Of a DNA stretch of 64,000 bases, positions 1 through 11,797 are shown piece by piece (the first letter of the stretch is position 1; each line of letters opens with the position of its first letter). Both the position numbers and the translations under genes were made by a program. The stretch spans positions 438,178,781 to 438,242,780 of the forward strand of contig NC_066581.1 of NCBI RefSeq assembly GCF_024323335.1, given 5' to 3'. The notes under the pieces were generated by a model. The model searched no databases, was not told where the DNA came from, and worked only from the letters and a program-made list of their open reading frames with translations. This DNA is from Lathyrus oleraceus (Eukaryota > Streptophyta > Magnoliopsida > Fabales > Fabaceae).

Positions 1-179
1 TAAACGTCACAATTCCGTTTACAGAAGCTATTACGCAGATGCCCTCATATGCCAAGTTCTTAAAAGAAATTCTTTCTAATAAAAGGAAACTTGAAGATAG
101 CGAAACCGTTACACTCACCGCTGAATGTAGCGCTATAATCCAGAATATGCCTCCTAAACTTAAAGACCCAGGTAGTTTC
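1..179 (+). pseudogene. Athila-type gag-protease linker, fragment left of the copia insertion
   Basis: The reading frame starting at base 3 is open to the insertion point and continues in the same frame and in the same protein family at base 8069. It reads as the conserved stretch before the aspartic protease of Athila-lineage Ty3/gypsy polyproteins, with the motif PPKLKDPGSF at its right end. The capsid part of gag lies outside the window to the left. The fragment is separated from its remainder by the 7.9-kb copia element and by one copy of the GTTTC target duplication, so it is a disrupted gene. The assignment rests on remembered family sequence plus the clean join across the insertion. 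The Athila lineage is well supported; the exact family (for example Cyclops-like) is not. Confidence 0.85.
175..179. repeat. Target site duplication, left copy (GTTTC), copia
   Basis: GTTTC directly precedes the TGTTGGAG terminus and is repeated at 8064-8068 directly after the CCAACA terminus. Removing one copy plus the element restores a continuous Athila reading frame, which confirms the insertion boundaries. Confidence 0.95.
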
Positions 180-1538
180 TGTTGGAGAATTGCCATCCAA
201 GGCGCAGCGGAATTTAAAAATTTCTCCATTTAGTGATCCTTACGAATGGGCATGATCAGTGATAGAATCGTTACCTCTTGTGGCGATTCAAACCTTTGGT
301 GCAGATCTCTGATAATGATCAAAACCTTTGATACAGATCCACGGGGCGATCACGAACGTTGAACGATGACAACGTCTCTACTCAGTCCACACGAACGGAT
401 TCCTTCAATCGCAGTGCTAGCTGTTATGAATGAAGGCTTTGAGTGAGAGAGAGAGATACGAAATTCCAACTCTTCAGTTGTGTTGTATTCCCATACAAAG
501 CTTCTGCACAAGAGCTCTATTTATAGAACCACTTGTGTGGGCTTCAAGCCAAAAAGCCCACTTAAGTGCATTTTGGCCTATATCTCATAATATGCCAAAA
601 TCACTTAAGTATTTGGTACCTTACCATATTTCGTATTCTGCTTAAGTACACCGTACCTTACGATGTTCCTTAATTATTCTATCTCTCATCAATCCGTCCT
701 TTGTGTGTGACCCTATAGGTTTTCACGGCGTTGGCAATTATATTAAATCACGCATTTAACATAATAAATAGTGAGCGGTATCTAGCAACACATCACTGCT
801 ACCCAAGTCACGAAAATGTCATGTGATCTGACAAAACCTCCTGTGATAATAATTATGTGTATAATTACCCCTTTGCCCTTATGTCTATATTGAACACAAG
901 GTATAAACCGTGTCACCCTTGTCCAGTTCAATATTGGGCCCGTAGACATTTATCCTGTTACGCAGGATTGGCAAATTCCATCTAGGACACTCATGTCCCT
1001 CAGCATGCTTTGTGGAGTACCCATCAACTGTCTTTATGGTTATCCAGTTACGGACAACGTTGGATCAGCAATAAAGCACTCGACTCTACATCTAGGATCC
1101 ATAGTGGTTTCAGGTCGAAGAGTGGTATTCACTATTATCACCATGAGAATAACTTATGACACTTTGCATAACTTTCTATATAGTATTCTCATAGCGGGTC
1201 AATCCGGTATAAATATTACTCCTAATATTCATACCTATGTTTAAGACTTGATGACTCTTTATCCATGATCCATGAGATGTGATCATCAGTCTACAAACAT
1301 AATAGTCTTAATGCTTTAATGTTATCCCACTTCACACTAAAGCTCGACTACGGATACTTTAAGAATAGTGCCCTTATGTTTAATGTGTTCTCATGATTAA
1401 GTCACACTTAATACATTAAACAGACTATCTATTCTAGGGACTTTATTAATCAACCATAATAAAGAAAATGCCTTTTATTATTAATAAATAATTCGATACA
1501 AGTACCAAAAGTATTGGCCTCTAGGGCTTACTCCAACA
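180..1538 (-). repeat. Copia 3' LTR
   Basis: This 1,359-bp copy begins TGTTGGAGAATTG and ends TTACTCCAACA on the + strand, giving short inverted termini TGTTGGAG/CTCCAACA. It matches 6705-8063 along its whole length without a net length change. Because the element runs on the minus strand, this left copy is the 3' LTR. A TATA-like box (minus-strand CTATAAATAG) lies near 516-526. Confidence 0.96.
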
Positions 1539-1547
1539 ATCTCCCAC
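1539..1547 (-). other. Polypurine tract of the copia element
   Basis: On the minus strand the bases GTGGGAGAT directly abut the TGTTGGAG start of the 3' LTR. This is the expected position and composition of a copia plus-strand primer. Confidence 0.85.
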
Positions 1548-1552
1548 TAGCA

Positions 1553-4500
1553 CTAGAGCCAATCAGGCATACCCCGTATGCCCATTGATCTAGTATGGCC
1601 ATCATGCTTCTGCTGCGCAAGAGGCTTTGTCAATGGGTCAGCTATATTGTCAAGTGTAGGTACTTTACATATTTTCACATCTCCTCTATCTATTATCTCT
1701 CGAATGAGATGATAACGCCTAAGTATGTGTTTGAATCGTTGGTGAGATCTAGGCTCCTTAGCTTGTGCGATAGCACCATTGTTATCACAATAGAGACCAA
1801 TGGATCCACAACGCTAGGGACTATGCCAAGTTCACTAATGAACTTCCTGATCCAAACAGCTTCCTTTGCTGCACTTGAGGCAGCAATATACTCGACCTCG
1901 GTTGTAGAGTCAGCAACTGTATCTTGCTTCGAACTTTTCCAGCTCACAGCGCCACCGTTCAAGCAAAACACATAACCAGATTGCGATCTAAAGTCATCCT
2001 TATCTGTCTGGAAGCTTGCATCAGTGTAACCAATTATAGCCAACTCTTCCTGACCTCCATATATCAAGAATGATTCCTTAGTCCTTCTTAAGTACTTAAG
2101 GATATTCTTAACAGCTACCCAATGGGCATCACCAGGATCAGATTGGTACCTACTCGTTGCACTTAAAGCATACGAGACATCTGGTCGAGTACATAACATG
2201 GCATACATGATAGATCCTATTGCAGATGCATATGGAATCTTATTCATGCGTTCCCTTTCTTCTTTAGTTGAAGGGGATTGTGTTTTTGATAGACACAGGC
2301 CATGTTTCATAGGTATGAATCCTTTCTTGGAATCATGCATATTAAAGCGTCTAAGCACTTTGTCTATGTATGTACTCTGACTTACGCCAAGCAGTTTTTG
2401 TGATCTATCTCTATAGATTCTGATTCCTAATATATAGGCTGCTTCACCTAGGTCCTTCATAGAAAAGCATTTCCCCAACCAAGTCTTTACTTGTTGCAGG
2501 GTAGGGACATCGTTTCCAATGAGTAATATGTCATCTACATATAACACCAGGAACACGATCATGCTCCCACTAACCTTCTTGTAGACACAAGGCTCATCTT
2601 CGTTCTTGATGAATCCATATTGTTTTACCGTTTCATCAAAACGAAGATTCCAGCTTCTGGAAGCTTGCTTCAATCCATAGATTGATCTTTGTAGCTTACA
2701 TATCTTATGGGCTTCTTCTGGTATGTCAAATCCTTCAGGCTGTGTCATGTACACATCCTCAAGAAGATTCCCATTAAGGAAAGCAGTTTTGACATCCATC
2801 TGCCATATTTCATAATCATGATATGCAGCGATAGCAAGTAAAATCCGAACAGATTTAAGCATTGCAACTGGTGAAAAGGTTTCATCATAGTCAACACCAT
2901 GAATTTGTTTATATCCTTTTGCAACCAGTCTTGCCTTATAGGTATGTACCTTACCATCCATGTCAGTCTTCTTTTTGAAGACCCACTTGCATCCTATAGG
3001 ATTAACTCCTACAAGAGGCTCTACCAAGTTCCAAACTTGGTTCGTGTACATGGAATCTATTTCGGATTTCATGGCCTCTAGCCACTTCTCAGACTCGGGA
3101 CCAGTTATGGCCTCTTGGTAGGTCACAGGCTCATCTTGATCCATGAGTAATACATCACCTTGATCTGTTATGAGATATCCATATCTCTCAGGTAGGTGAC
3201 GTATCCTGCCTGACCTACGCTGGTCTTGTTCTACTTGAGCAGGTTGCTCTTCCACAACCATTTGTGTTTCCTGCTCTAATTCCTCCATAGGTGTATCGAT
3301 GCTTTGTGATTCTTGAATTTCTTCAAGCTCTACTTTCCTCCCACTGGTTCCTTTGGAAATAAAATCCTTTTCTAGGAAAACTCCAGTTCGAGCGACAAAC
3401 ACTTTGCCCTCAGAAGGATTGTAGAAGTAATATCCTCTTGTTTCTTTAGGATATCCCACAAATAAGCATTTGTCAGATTTGGGCTCAAGCTTAGTTGAAA
3501 TTTGTCGTTTCACATAAACTTCGCAACCCCAAATCTTCATGTAAGACATATGTGGTTTCTCACCACTCCATATCTCATATGGTGTCTTATCAACCTTTTT
3601 GGATGGAACACGGTTAAGTGTGTAAGCTGCGGTCAACAGTGCATGTCCCCAAAAGGAGTTTGGAAGATCGGCTTGACTCATCATGGATCGGACCATGTCT
3701 AACAGGGTTCGATTTCTTCTCTCAGACACACCATTCCATTGGGGTGTTCCAGGAGGAGTGAGTTGGGATAGGATCCCACACTCTTTCAGATGATCACCAA
3801 ACTCTAGGATTAAATACTCACCACCTCGATCTGATCGAAGAGTTTTAATATTCTTACCCAGTTGGTTTTGTACTTCATTCTTGAATTCCTTGAACTTTTC
3901 AAAGGACTCTGATTTGTGTTTCATTAAATACACATAACCATATCTACTGAAATCATCAGTGAATGTGATGAAGTACTGAAAACCTCCTCTGGCTGGTATG
4001 TTCAGTGGTCCACATACATCAGTATGTATGAGGGCCAAAAGATCATTAGCTCTTTCACCTTTTCCTGTGAATGGAGATTTTGTCATCTTTCCAATTAAAC
4101 AAGATCTGCATGTCTCATATGATTCATAATCAAAAGAGTCCAACAATCCATCTTTATGGAGTTTGGAAATGCGTTTCTCATTTATGTGGCCTAATCGACA
4201 ATGCCAAAGGTAAGTTGGATTTAACTCATTAGGTTTCATCCTTTTAGTATTAATGTTATAAATTGGCACTTCAAGATCAAGGACATATAATCCATTGTTC
4301 ATTTGAGCAGTAGCATAGAATATATCATTCAAATAAATTGAACAACAATTGTTCTTTATTATGAATGAAAAACCGAACTTGTCCAAACAAGAAACGGAAA
4401 TAATATTCCTGCTAATTGCTGGTACATAATAACAGTTCTCTAACTGAATTATTAAACCACTAGGTAAAGTCAATTCATAAGTTCCTACGGCTAAGGCAGC

Positions 4501-4947
4501 AACCTTTGCTCCATTGCCAACTCGTAGGTCGACTTCACCTTTTGCCAAATCTCTACTCCTTTTCAGTCCATGCACATTTGTACAAATGTGAGAACTGCAT
4601 CCAGTATCTAATACCCATGATGCAGAAGTAGATAAATTAATTTCAATAACAAAAATACTTGAAGTTGGAGTCTCTACTCCTTTCTTCCTATCTTCCAGGT
4701 ACATTGGGCAGTTCTTCTTCCAGTGTGCGGTCTTACCGCAATGGAAGCAGGTGCCTTCCTTTTCTATGCTTCCACTAGGCTTCAAGGCAACACTAGTGGG
4801 TTTGGGTTTGGCAACTTCCTTGCCTTTCCCTTTATCATGTTTGAGGACAATCCTCATGTCTCGGTACCAATCCAGAAAATTTGTCCCAAACAATTTTTCT
4901 TTGTCAAGGTTTGATCGCAATATGTTGTTAGAGGTGTTTGTTGTCAT
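1553..4947 (-). pseudogene. Copia Gag-Pol polyprotein, gag deleted and RNase H frameshifted
   Basis: The frame opens at an ATG at 4947 and runs 1,084 codons to 1693. A zinc knuckle CX2CX4HX4C lies at residues 67-80. The protease has DTG at 114-116. The integrase shows H249, H254, C280 and C283, then D310, D373 and E409. The RT has YVDD at 803-806, and RNase H residues include D976 and the STTEVEY glutamate near 1017. The capsid domain expected between the N-terminal start and the zinc knuckle is nearly absent: residues 1-37 resemble the gag start and run straight into a lysine-rich linker, so about 200 residues appear to be lost in frame. Near 1796-1800 the frame shifts by one base. The final RNase H segment, including a YCDN motif and a DPLTKPL tail, then continues in another frame to a stop at 1553-1555, only 5 bp from the PPT. 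Confidence 0.93.
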
Positions 4948-6690
4948 GGTAATCTACACAAGGATTAATGAAAATATAAGTATCATGGACATATTTAATT
5001 AGGCCTTTAATTAAATATGCTCCCACTATTTTACTCAAAACAAATGACCCTCATCATCTGATTCGGAAAATCCCGTTGGAAGATTTTCTAGTGGGTCGAG
5101 ATCCATATTTCACTTCGTTCTAAGTCCGCGTAGGCGGATTACACAAAACTAGGTTATTTTAGGTAGGAACTCCTTCCAATTGTATCTCATACAACTCTCA
5201 AAAATTTCAGTTGGGTGAATAACTCCTTATTCCAATCCATCATATGGATCATTCCCAACTCTTGCTTCTAAACATATATATAATCTTATTATAATTTGTT
5301 TAGTTAAGTTTGACCCATTGTTTTAACAGTTGGATATTACAATTATCCCATCGCACCTTACTAATATAGAACATGCACCTCGCGTAGGCGAAACCTACAT
5401 TATTCGATACTAGTCTTGATGAGTGTTAAAACTTGGAAAGCTTAAAACTTAATATTTAGTTTTGAGGGAATTGCAATTTTTCTGATCTCACCGGCTTGTT
5501 TATCATATAAACCGTCTCTCACATGCATCAACATACATTCACATGCATCAACATACATACAAACAAAAATGAAACAGTTATGGCCCCTAGCGCAATTGTT
5601 CTCCCAAGCCAATGAGAGAACCTAAGCTAACCTACAACGATCTAAGCTTCTCCAAGCAAGATCTTCAAGGTTGTCCTCCTTTGGCACTGACTTCTTTGCT
5701 TTCTTCATATCATTACATGAAAGAAACTCGTTTTACATACGAGGGAGTGAGATGAGAAAAGAAGTTACATTTGGGAGATTAAGAGAGAGGCACGACACGC
5801 AGATCGTATTTTAAAAACCCAAAATAAAACAAAGGAAAACTAAGGCCATAACCGATCACCACAAGACAATAATAAACACTTTATTATTATTATAATTAAT
5901 TCCTTTAATTAATTAAAATCAAATTAAATTTCGACAACCGGTCATCACATTTTAATGAACAATTCATTTAAAATCGATGTCGCTTTTCGTATCAACACTT
6001 GACACTTTTAAAGCACTGAGTTAGCCGAATGGGCGAAAATTTCCTTGCGTTAACCGGTTAACCATATGCGTTAACCGGTTAACACTGTTTTGAAATCTGA
6101 AAAAATTGTTTTCTGCCTTGCGTTAACCGGTTAACCAAATGCGTTAACCGGTTAACACTGTTTGAAAATGTCTTGGAAAACTGTTTTCCGCCTTGCGTTA
6201 ACCGGTTAACCATATGCGTTAACCGGTTAACACTGTTAAAAAAATCTCAAATTTTATTTCGCATTTCGTTAACCGGTTAACACTGTTCCAAAAAGTGTTT
6301 AGGAAGCACAACTCTTGTGCGTTCAAACCCCAATCGCATAACTCTCTGACAACACAACCCTTGTGCCGTCACTAACCCTAATGCACCAATTTCAGACCGT
6401 CAAACACGTCTCGATTGTTAATTCAGTATGATTGATCAACACGTCATTGCTTCACCATACTAATGCCGGATCAAGAAGCAAACGACCATTGATCGCTCAA
6501 AGGAAAACAATCATCGAGGTTTTGAATGAACGAAACAAGAACATTATATCATATATAATGTATTTTGCATCAGGGTTACATATATCACATATATGTAACT
6601 TGATCGATCTCAATTTAACCTTTGATTCATTCTGTTTTAATCATATTATTACATAACAAAAACAGATATCAGATTCATGGTTTCGTAAGT
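4948..6690 (-). other. Copia 5' leader, non-coding
   Basis: This 1.7-kb stretch lies between the PBS and the start of the polyprotein and contains no convincing protein. It would be transcribed as the 5' untranslated leader. Its main structure is a cluster of identical 14-bp palindromes at 6049-6281. The rest is AT-rich with no recognised motif. Confidence 0.7.
6049..6281. repeat. Seven perfect copies of the palindrome GTTAACCGGTTAAC
   Basis: Identical 14-bp palindromes start at 6049, 6070, 6122, 6143, 6197, 6218 and 6268. Three pairs are spaced 21 bp apart, and the pairs recur about every 74 bp, so a longer unit holding two palindromes was tandemly multiplied. They lie in the transcribed leader of the copia element. 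No function is known to me; short RNA hairpins or a protein-binding site are possible. Confidence 0.95.
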
Positions 6691-6703
6691 GGCTCTGATA
6701 CCA
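6691..6703 (-). other. Primer binding site, initiator-Met tRNA type
   Basis: The minus strand reads TGGTATCAGAGCC, the classic plant copia PBS complementary to the 3' end of initiator methionine tRNA. It lies one base from the 5' LTR edge at 6705. Confidence 0.93.
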
Positions 6704-6704
6704 C

Positions 6705-8063
6705 TGTTGGAGAATTGCCATCCAAGGCGCAACGGAATTTAAAAATTTCTCCATTTAGTGATCCTTACGAATGGGCATGATCAGTGATAGAATCGTTACC
6801 TCTTGTGGCGATTCAAACCTTTGGTGCAGATCTCTGATAATGATCAAAACCATTGATACAGATCCACGGGGCAATCACGAACGTTGAACGATGACAACGT
6901 CTCTACTCAGTCCACACGAACGGATTCCTTCAATCGCAGTGCTAGCTGTTATGAATGAAGGCTTTGAGTGAGAGAGAGAGATACGAAATTCCAACTCTTC
7001 AGTTGTGTTGTATTCCCATACAAAGCTTCTGCACAAGAGCTCTATTTATAGAACCACTTGTGTGGGCTTCAAGCCAAAAAGCCCACTTAAGTGCATTTTG
7101 GCCTATATCTCATAATATGCCAAAATCACTTAAGTATTTGGTACCTTACCATATTTCGTATTCTGCTTAAGTACACCGTACCTTACGATGTTCCTTAATT
7201 ATTCTATCTCTCATCAATCCGTCCTTTGTGTGTGACCCTATAGGTTTTCGCGGCGTTGACAATTATATTAAGTCACGCATTTAACATAATAAACAGTGAG
7301 CGGTATCTAGCAACACATCACTGCTACCCAAGTCACGAAAATGTCATGTGATCTGACAAAACCTCCTGTGATAATAATTATGTGTATAATTACCCCTTTG
7401 CCCTTATGTCTATATTGAACACAAGGTGTAGACCGTGTCACCCTTGTCCAGTTCAATATTGGGCCCGTAGACATTTATCCTGTTACGCAGGATTGGCAAA
7501 TTCCATCTAGGACACTCATGTCCCTCAGCATGCTTTATGGAGTACCCATCAACTGTCTTTATGGTTATCCAGTTACGGACAACGTTGGATCAGCAATAAA
7601 GCACTCGACTCTACATCTAGGATCCATAGTGGTTTCAGGTCGAAGAGTGGTATACACTATTATCACCATGAGAATAACTTATGACACTTTGCATAACTTT
7701 CTATATAGTATTCTCATAGCGGGTCAATCCGGTATAAATATTACTCCTAATATTCATACCTATGTTTAAGACTTGATAACTCTTTATCCATGATCCATGA
7801 GATGTGATCATCAGTCTACAAACATAATAGTCTTAATGCTTTAATGTTATCCCACTTCATACTAAAGCTCGACTACGGATACTTTAAGAATAGTGCCCTT
7901 ATGTTTAATGTGTTCTCATGATTAAGTCACACTTAATACATTAAACGGACTATCTATTCTAGGGACTTTATTAATCAACCATAATAAAGAAAATGCCTTT
8001 TATTATTAATAAATAATTCGATACAAGTACCAAAAGTATTGGCCTCTAGGGCTTACACCAACA
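6705..8063 (-). repeat. Copia 5' LTR
   Basis: This 1,359-bp copy matches 180-1538 with about 15 differences counted by eye. The + strand end reads TTACACCAACA, one substitution away from the other copy. It carries the promoter that would drive leftward transcription. Its right edge is followed by the second GTTTC target duplication. Confidence 0.96.
7039..7051 (-). promoter_or_regulatory. Putative TATA box of the copia 5' LTR
   Basis: The minus strand reads CTATAAATAGAGC, a near-consensus plant TATA box. A (GA)-rich tract lies about 60 bp downstream in the transcription direction, around 6965-6980. The same box occurs in the 3' LTR near 516-526. Confidence 0.7.
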
Positions 8064-8068
8064 GTTTC
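8064..8068. repeat. Target site duplication, right copy (GTTTC), copia
   Basis: This is the second copy of the 5-bp duplication that pairs with 175-179 and closes the copia insertion. Confidence 0.95.
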
Positions 8069-10984
8069 TCTATACCCTGTCACATAGGAAAGTTTGTCAT
8101 TGACAAAGCCTTATGCGATTTAGGAGCCGGTATTAGTGTTATGCCTTTATCCATATGCAAGAAACTGGAAATGGGAGAATTACGACCAACTAAAATGTCT
8201 GTGCAACTAGCAGATCGTTCCGTTAGATATCCTGTAGGAATTCTTGAAAACGTTCCAGTGCGCATAGGTCAATTCTACATTCCAACCGATTTTATAATCA
8301 TGGATATTAGAGAAGATGAAGTTACACCCATTATACTGGGAAGGCCATTCTTAGCAACCGTCGGTGCGATCATAGACGTAAAACGAGGACGACTCACCTT
8401 CGAAGTAGGAGAAGAGAAAATTGAGTTCATTCTTTCCCAATTTTTAAAAGCACCTGCAATAGATGATACATGTTACTTCATGGATATCATCGATGAATGC
8501 ATAAAAGAAACAGAGTTAGAAAAAGACAAATCATCTGACTATCTTGTAGAAGACAAACTTAACCAATGTTTAGCAATAACACCGGACCCTACGCAATGCC
8601 TTAAGAAACCAACCCTAGACCTGAAAACACTTCCCAAAAATCTGAGATATGAATTCCTAGACTTAGAACTTGAACGACCAGTGATAGTTAATGCTGACCT
8701 AGGAAGACTCGAAACAGAAAAACTCCTGCATATCTTAAGAAAATATCCAACCGCACTAGGATACAACATCACCGATCTTAAAGGAATAAGTCCTTCTATT
8801 TGTATGCACCGCATCATGCTAGAAGAAGACTGTAAAACTTCTAGGGAACACCAGAGGAGACTAAACCCGATCCTGAGTGAGGTAGTGAAGAAGGAAATAA
8901 CCAAGTTATTAGAGGCAGGTATCATATATCCTATATCTGATAGCCAATGGGTTAGTCCTGTACACGTAGTACCAAAGAAAGGAGGTATAACAGTTATTGA
9001 AAATGAAAAAGGAGAAACTATAACCAAACGAATCGAATCGGGTTGGAGAATGTGCATTGACTATAGGAAACTAAACAAAGCAACCCGAAAAGATCATTTC
9101 CCTTTACCATTCATTGACCAGATGTTAGAACGATTAGCAAAACATTCGCATTTCTGCTATCTAGACGGTTATTCAGGCTTCTTTCAAATACCAATTCACC
9201 CTGATGACCAAGAAAAGATAACGTTCACGTGTCCTTTTGGTACCTTCGCTTATAGACGAATGCCGTTTGGCTTGTGTAATGCTCCTGCAACCTTCCAAAG
9301 GTGCATGATGGCAATATTCGCCGATTTTCTCGAAAACATCATGGAAGTATTTATGGATGACTTTTCCGTATGCGGACAAAGCTTTGAAGAATGCCTTGAA
9401 AACCTGGAAAGAGTTCTAGAGCGATGTGTAAAAATAAACCTAGTACTTAATTGGGAAAAATGCCACTTTATGGTACAAGAAGGAATTGTTTTAGGACACA
9501 TCATCTCGAACAGAGGAATTGAAGTAGACAAAGCCAAAATAGAGGTAATCGAAAACCTTCAACCCCCGAAAACTGTGAGAGAAGTACGAAGCTTCTTAGG
9601 ACATGCCGGTTTTTACCGACGATTCATTAAAGACTTCTCTAAAATAACTAAACCTTTAACCGGGCTATTGATGAAGGATGCTGAATTCATATTCGACAAT
9701 AAATGTTTAGAAGCATTTCAAACGCTTAAACAAGCATTGATCTCCGCACCCATAATGCAGACACCAGATTGGAACGAACCATTCGAAATAATGTGTGATG
9801 CCAGTGATTACGCTGTAGGTGCTGTTTTAGGGCAACGAAAAGATAAAAAGCTTCACGTTATATATTACGCAAGTAGAACTCTAGATGAAGCACAAATGAA
9901 TTACGCCACAACCGAGAAAGAACTTCTAGCAGTAGTATTTGCGCTAGATAAATTTCGTTCTTACTTGGTCGGAGCCAAAATAATCGTCTACACTGACCAC
10001 GCTGCTATCAAATACCTCTTAACAAAAAAGGATGCTAAACCTAGACTCCTAAGGTGGATCCTGTTGCTACAAGAGTTCGATTTGGAAATCAAAGACAAGA
10101 AAGGAACTGAAAACGTAGTAGCAGATCACCTCTCGAGACTCGAGAACCTTGAACCAGAAATAACATCAATTAACGATGATTTCTCGTACGATAAGCTTAT
10201 AGCTACTTTGGAAGAAAATAACACTGATAAACAGGTAGAAACCACCTTAGCTATATCTGTTACACCGTGGTACGCTGACCTCGTCAATTATTTAGCTGCC
10301 GGAATAGTTCCACCTACTTTATCCTACCAGCAGAAGAAACGATTCTTCTATGACATAAAACACTATTACTGGGATGACCCCTTGCTTTTTAAAAGAGGCC
10401 CCGATGGTATTTTCCGTCGGTGTATACCCGAAGAAGAGGTAGAAAATATAATCCAACACTGTCACTCCGCTCCTTATGGTGGACATGCAAGTACATCCAA
10501 GACCTGCTCTAAAATCCTACAAGCCGGTTTTTATTGGCCAAATATATGGAAGGATGTACATGCAGCTATTAAGAAATGTGACAGATGTCAACGCACAGGA
10601 AACATATCTAGACGTGACGAGATGCCACAAAAAGGCGTTTTGGAAGTAGAGATTTTCGACGTGTGGGGAATAGACTTCATGGGACCTTTTCCATCCTCTT
10701 TCGGTAACAAATACATACTCGTGGCAGTTGACTACGTATCGAAATGGATTGAAGCTATAGCTTCTCCAACAAACGACACACGAGTAGTAACTAGACTCTT
10801 TAAGAATATAATATTTCCAAGGTTTGGTGTCCCAAGAATAGTAGTCAGTGATGGTGGATCGCATTTCATATCCAATGTACTCGAAAAACTACTGCTTAAG
10901 TATGGCGTAAGACATAGAGTAGAGACACCTTACCACCCTCAAACCAGTGGGCAAGTGGAAGTGTCTAACAGAGAGATTAAATAA
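8069..10984 (+). pseudogene. Athila-type Pol: protease, RT, RNase H and integrase core, ending at a nonsense codon
   Basis: The frame continues the fragment at 1-179. In order it shows an aspartic protease with [10 protein letters not shown] (catalytic D near 8117), a Ty3/gypsy RT with a VFMDDFSV active site at about 9347-9370, and RNase H with [25 protein letters not shown] and [11 protein letters not shown]. The integrase has an HHCC zinc domain ending CDRCQRTG and a DDE core ([16 protein letters not shown], and a glutamate in [10 protein letters not shown]). All catalytic residues I looked for are present. The protein is cut by an in-frame TAA at 10982-10984, after which the same frame continues with the integrase C-terminus. 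The lineage is inferred from close resemblance to Athila/Calypso/Cyclops polyproteins. A complete protein would be a cytoplasmic particle polyprotein for reverse transcription and integration. Confidence 0.93.
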
Positions 10985-11572
10985 ATATTAGAAAAAACAG
11001 TCGCCACCTCAAGGAAAGACTGGTCGTTGAAATTACCAGAAGCTTTATGGGCTTATCGAACTGCTTACAAAACTCCCATAGGGACAACTCCACTTAAGCT
11101 CGTCTATGGAAAATCCTGCCACCTCCCGGTAGAATTAGAACATAAAGCCTATTGGGCTATTAAAAATTTAAATTTAAACTATAAAACCGCCGGTGAAAAG
11201 AGAATCCTTGATATAAGCGAATTAGAGGAACTCAGAAGAGACGCTTACGAAAATGCCAGAATCTACAAGGAAAGAACAAAACAATGGCATGACAAGCGCA
11301 TATCAAGGAAAATCTTCAAACAAGGCGATACAGTCCTTTTATTTAACTCTAGGCTAAAGTTATTCCCGGGAAAACTACGATCTAGATGGTCAGGTCCTTT
11401 TCAAATCACCAATGTCTTTCCCAGTGGAGCAGTAGAAATTAAAAGCAAATCTATGGAACCATTTACCGTAAACGGGCAACGTCTAAAACATTATCACTAT
11501 GCAAAAAACAATGAAGATTCGCAAGTCTTGCAGTTAGACGAAATGCCTCCAGAACTTATAGATTATAATTAA
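10985..11572 (+). pseudogene. Athila-type integrase C-terminal region, downstream of the nonsense codon
   Basis: This is the same reading frame as the preceding pol and resumes right after TAA 10982-10984. It contains the conserved [14 protein letters not shown] segment, the [20 protein letters not shown] segment and the basic tail with [13 protein letters not shown], typical of the end of Athila integrases. It ends at a TAA at 11570-11572. A single substitution separates it from the upstream part, so inactivation of pol by this codon is probably recent relative to the insertion of the element. There is no start codon of its own that would make sense as a separate gene. Confidence 0.9.
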
Positions 11573-11742
11573 TAGTTTTTATGTCGAGCTTGCGACATTA
11601 AACAAAGCGCTTAGTGGGAGACAACCCACAAATATTTATAATTTTTTATTTCTCCCTTAATTATTCTTTTAAATTTTGTTTAGTATTCATTCTTAATTTA
11701 TTTTAATTTATTAAAAACTTTTCTCTTCTTCTTTCGGCATTT

Positions 11743-11783
11743 GGCCAAATCCTGACTAAAACTCTTGTTTTTCTTTTCTCTAG
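11743..11783 (+). promoter_or_regulatory. Candidate 3' splice site before the env-position ORF
   Basis: A branch-point-like CTGACTAA (11752-11759) is followed by the pyrimidine-rich CTCTTGTTTTTCTTTTCTCT and an AG at 11782-11783. The first ATG of the next ORF is 15 bp further on. This matches the plant acceptor pattern and would suit a spliced subgenomic RNA. The matching donor is probably outside the window. The call is from sequence pattern only. Confidence 0.5.
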
Positions 11784-11797
11784 CTAACACTAACCTG

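Larger units (their letters stand above)
180..8063 (-). mobile_element. Complete Ty1/copia LTR retrotransposon inserted in Athila pol
   Basis: The element is 7,884 bp long. It has two 1,359-bp LTRs, a PBS matching initiator-Met tRNA, a purine tract next to the 3' LTR, one long polyprotein frame in copia order (protease-integrase-RT-RNase H) and a 5-bp target duplication. It is transcribed right to left. The two LTRs have the same length and about 15 substitutions by eye, mostly transitions, so the insertion is fairly old but well preserved. The polyprotein lacks most of its capsid domain and has a frameshift in RNase H, so this copy looks unable to act alone. A truncated LTR of the same family lies at 15742-16357. 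The copia superfamily is certain from domain order; the lineage within it was not determined. Confidence 0.96.

Noticed and set aside
1595..1975. 126-codon + strand frame
   Set aside because: It is antisense to the copia RNase H coding region.
8539..9057. 172-codon minus-strand frame
   Set aside because: It is antisense to the Athila protease-RT coding region, which has clear domains.
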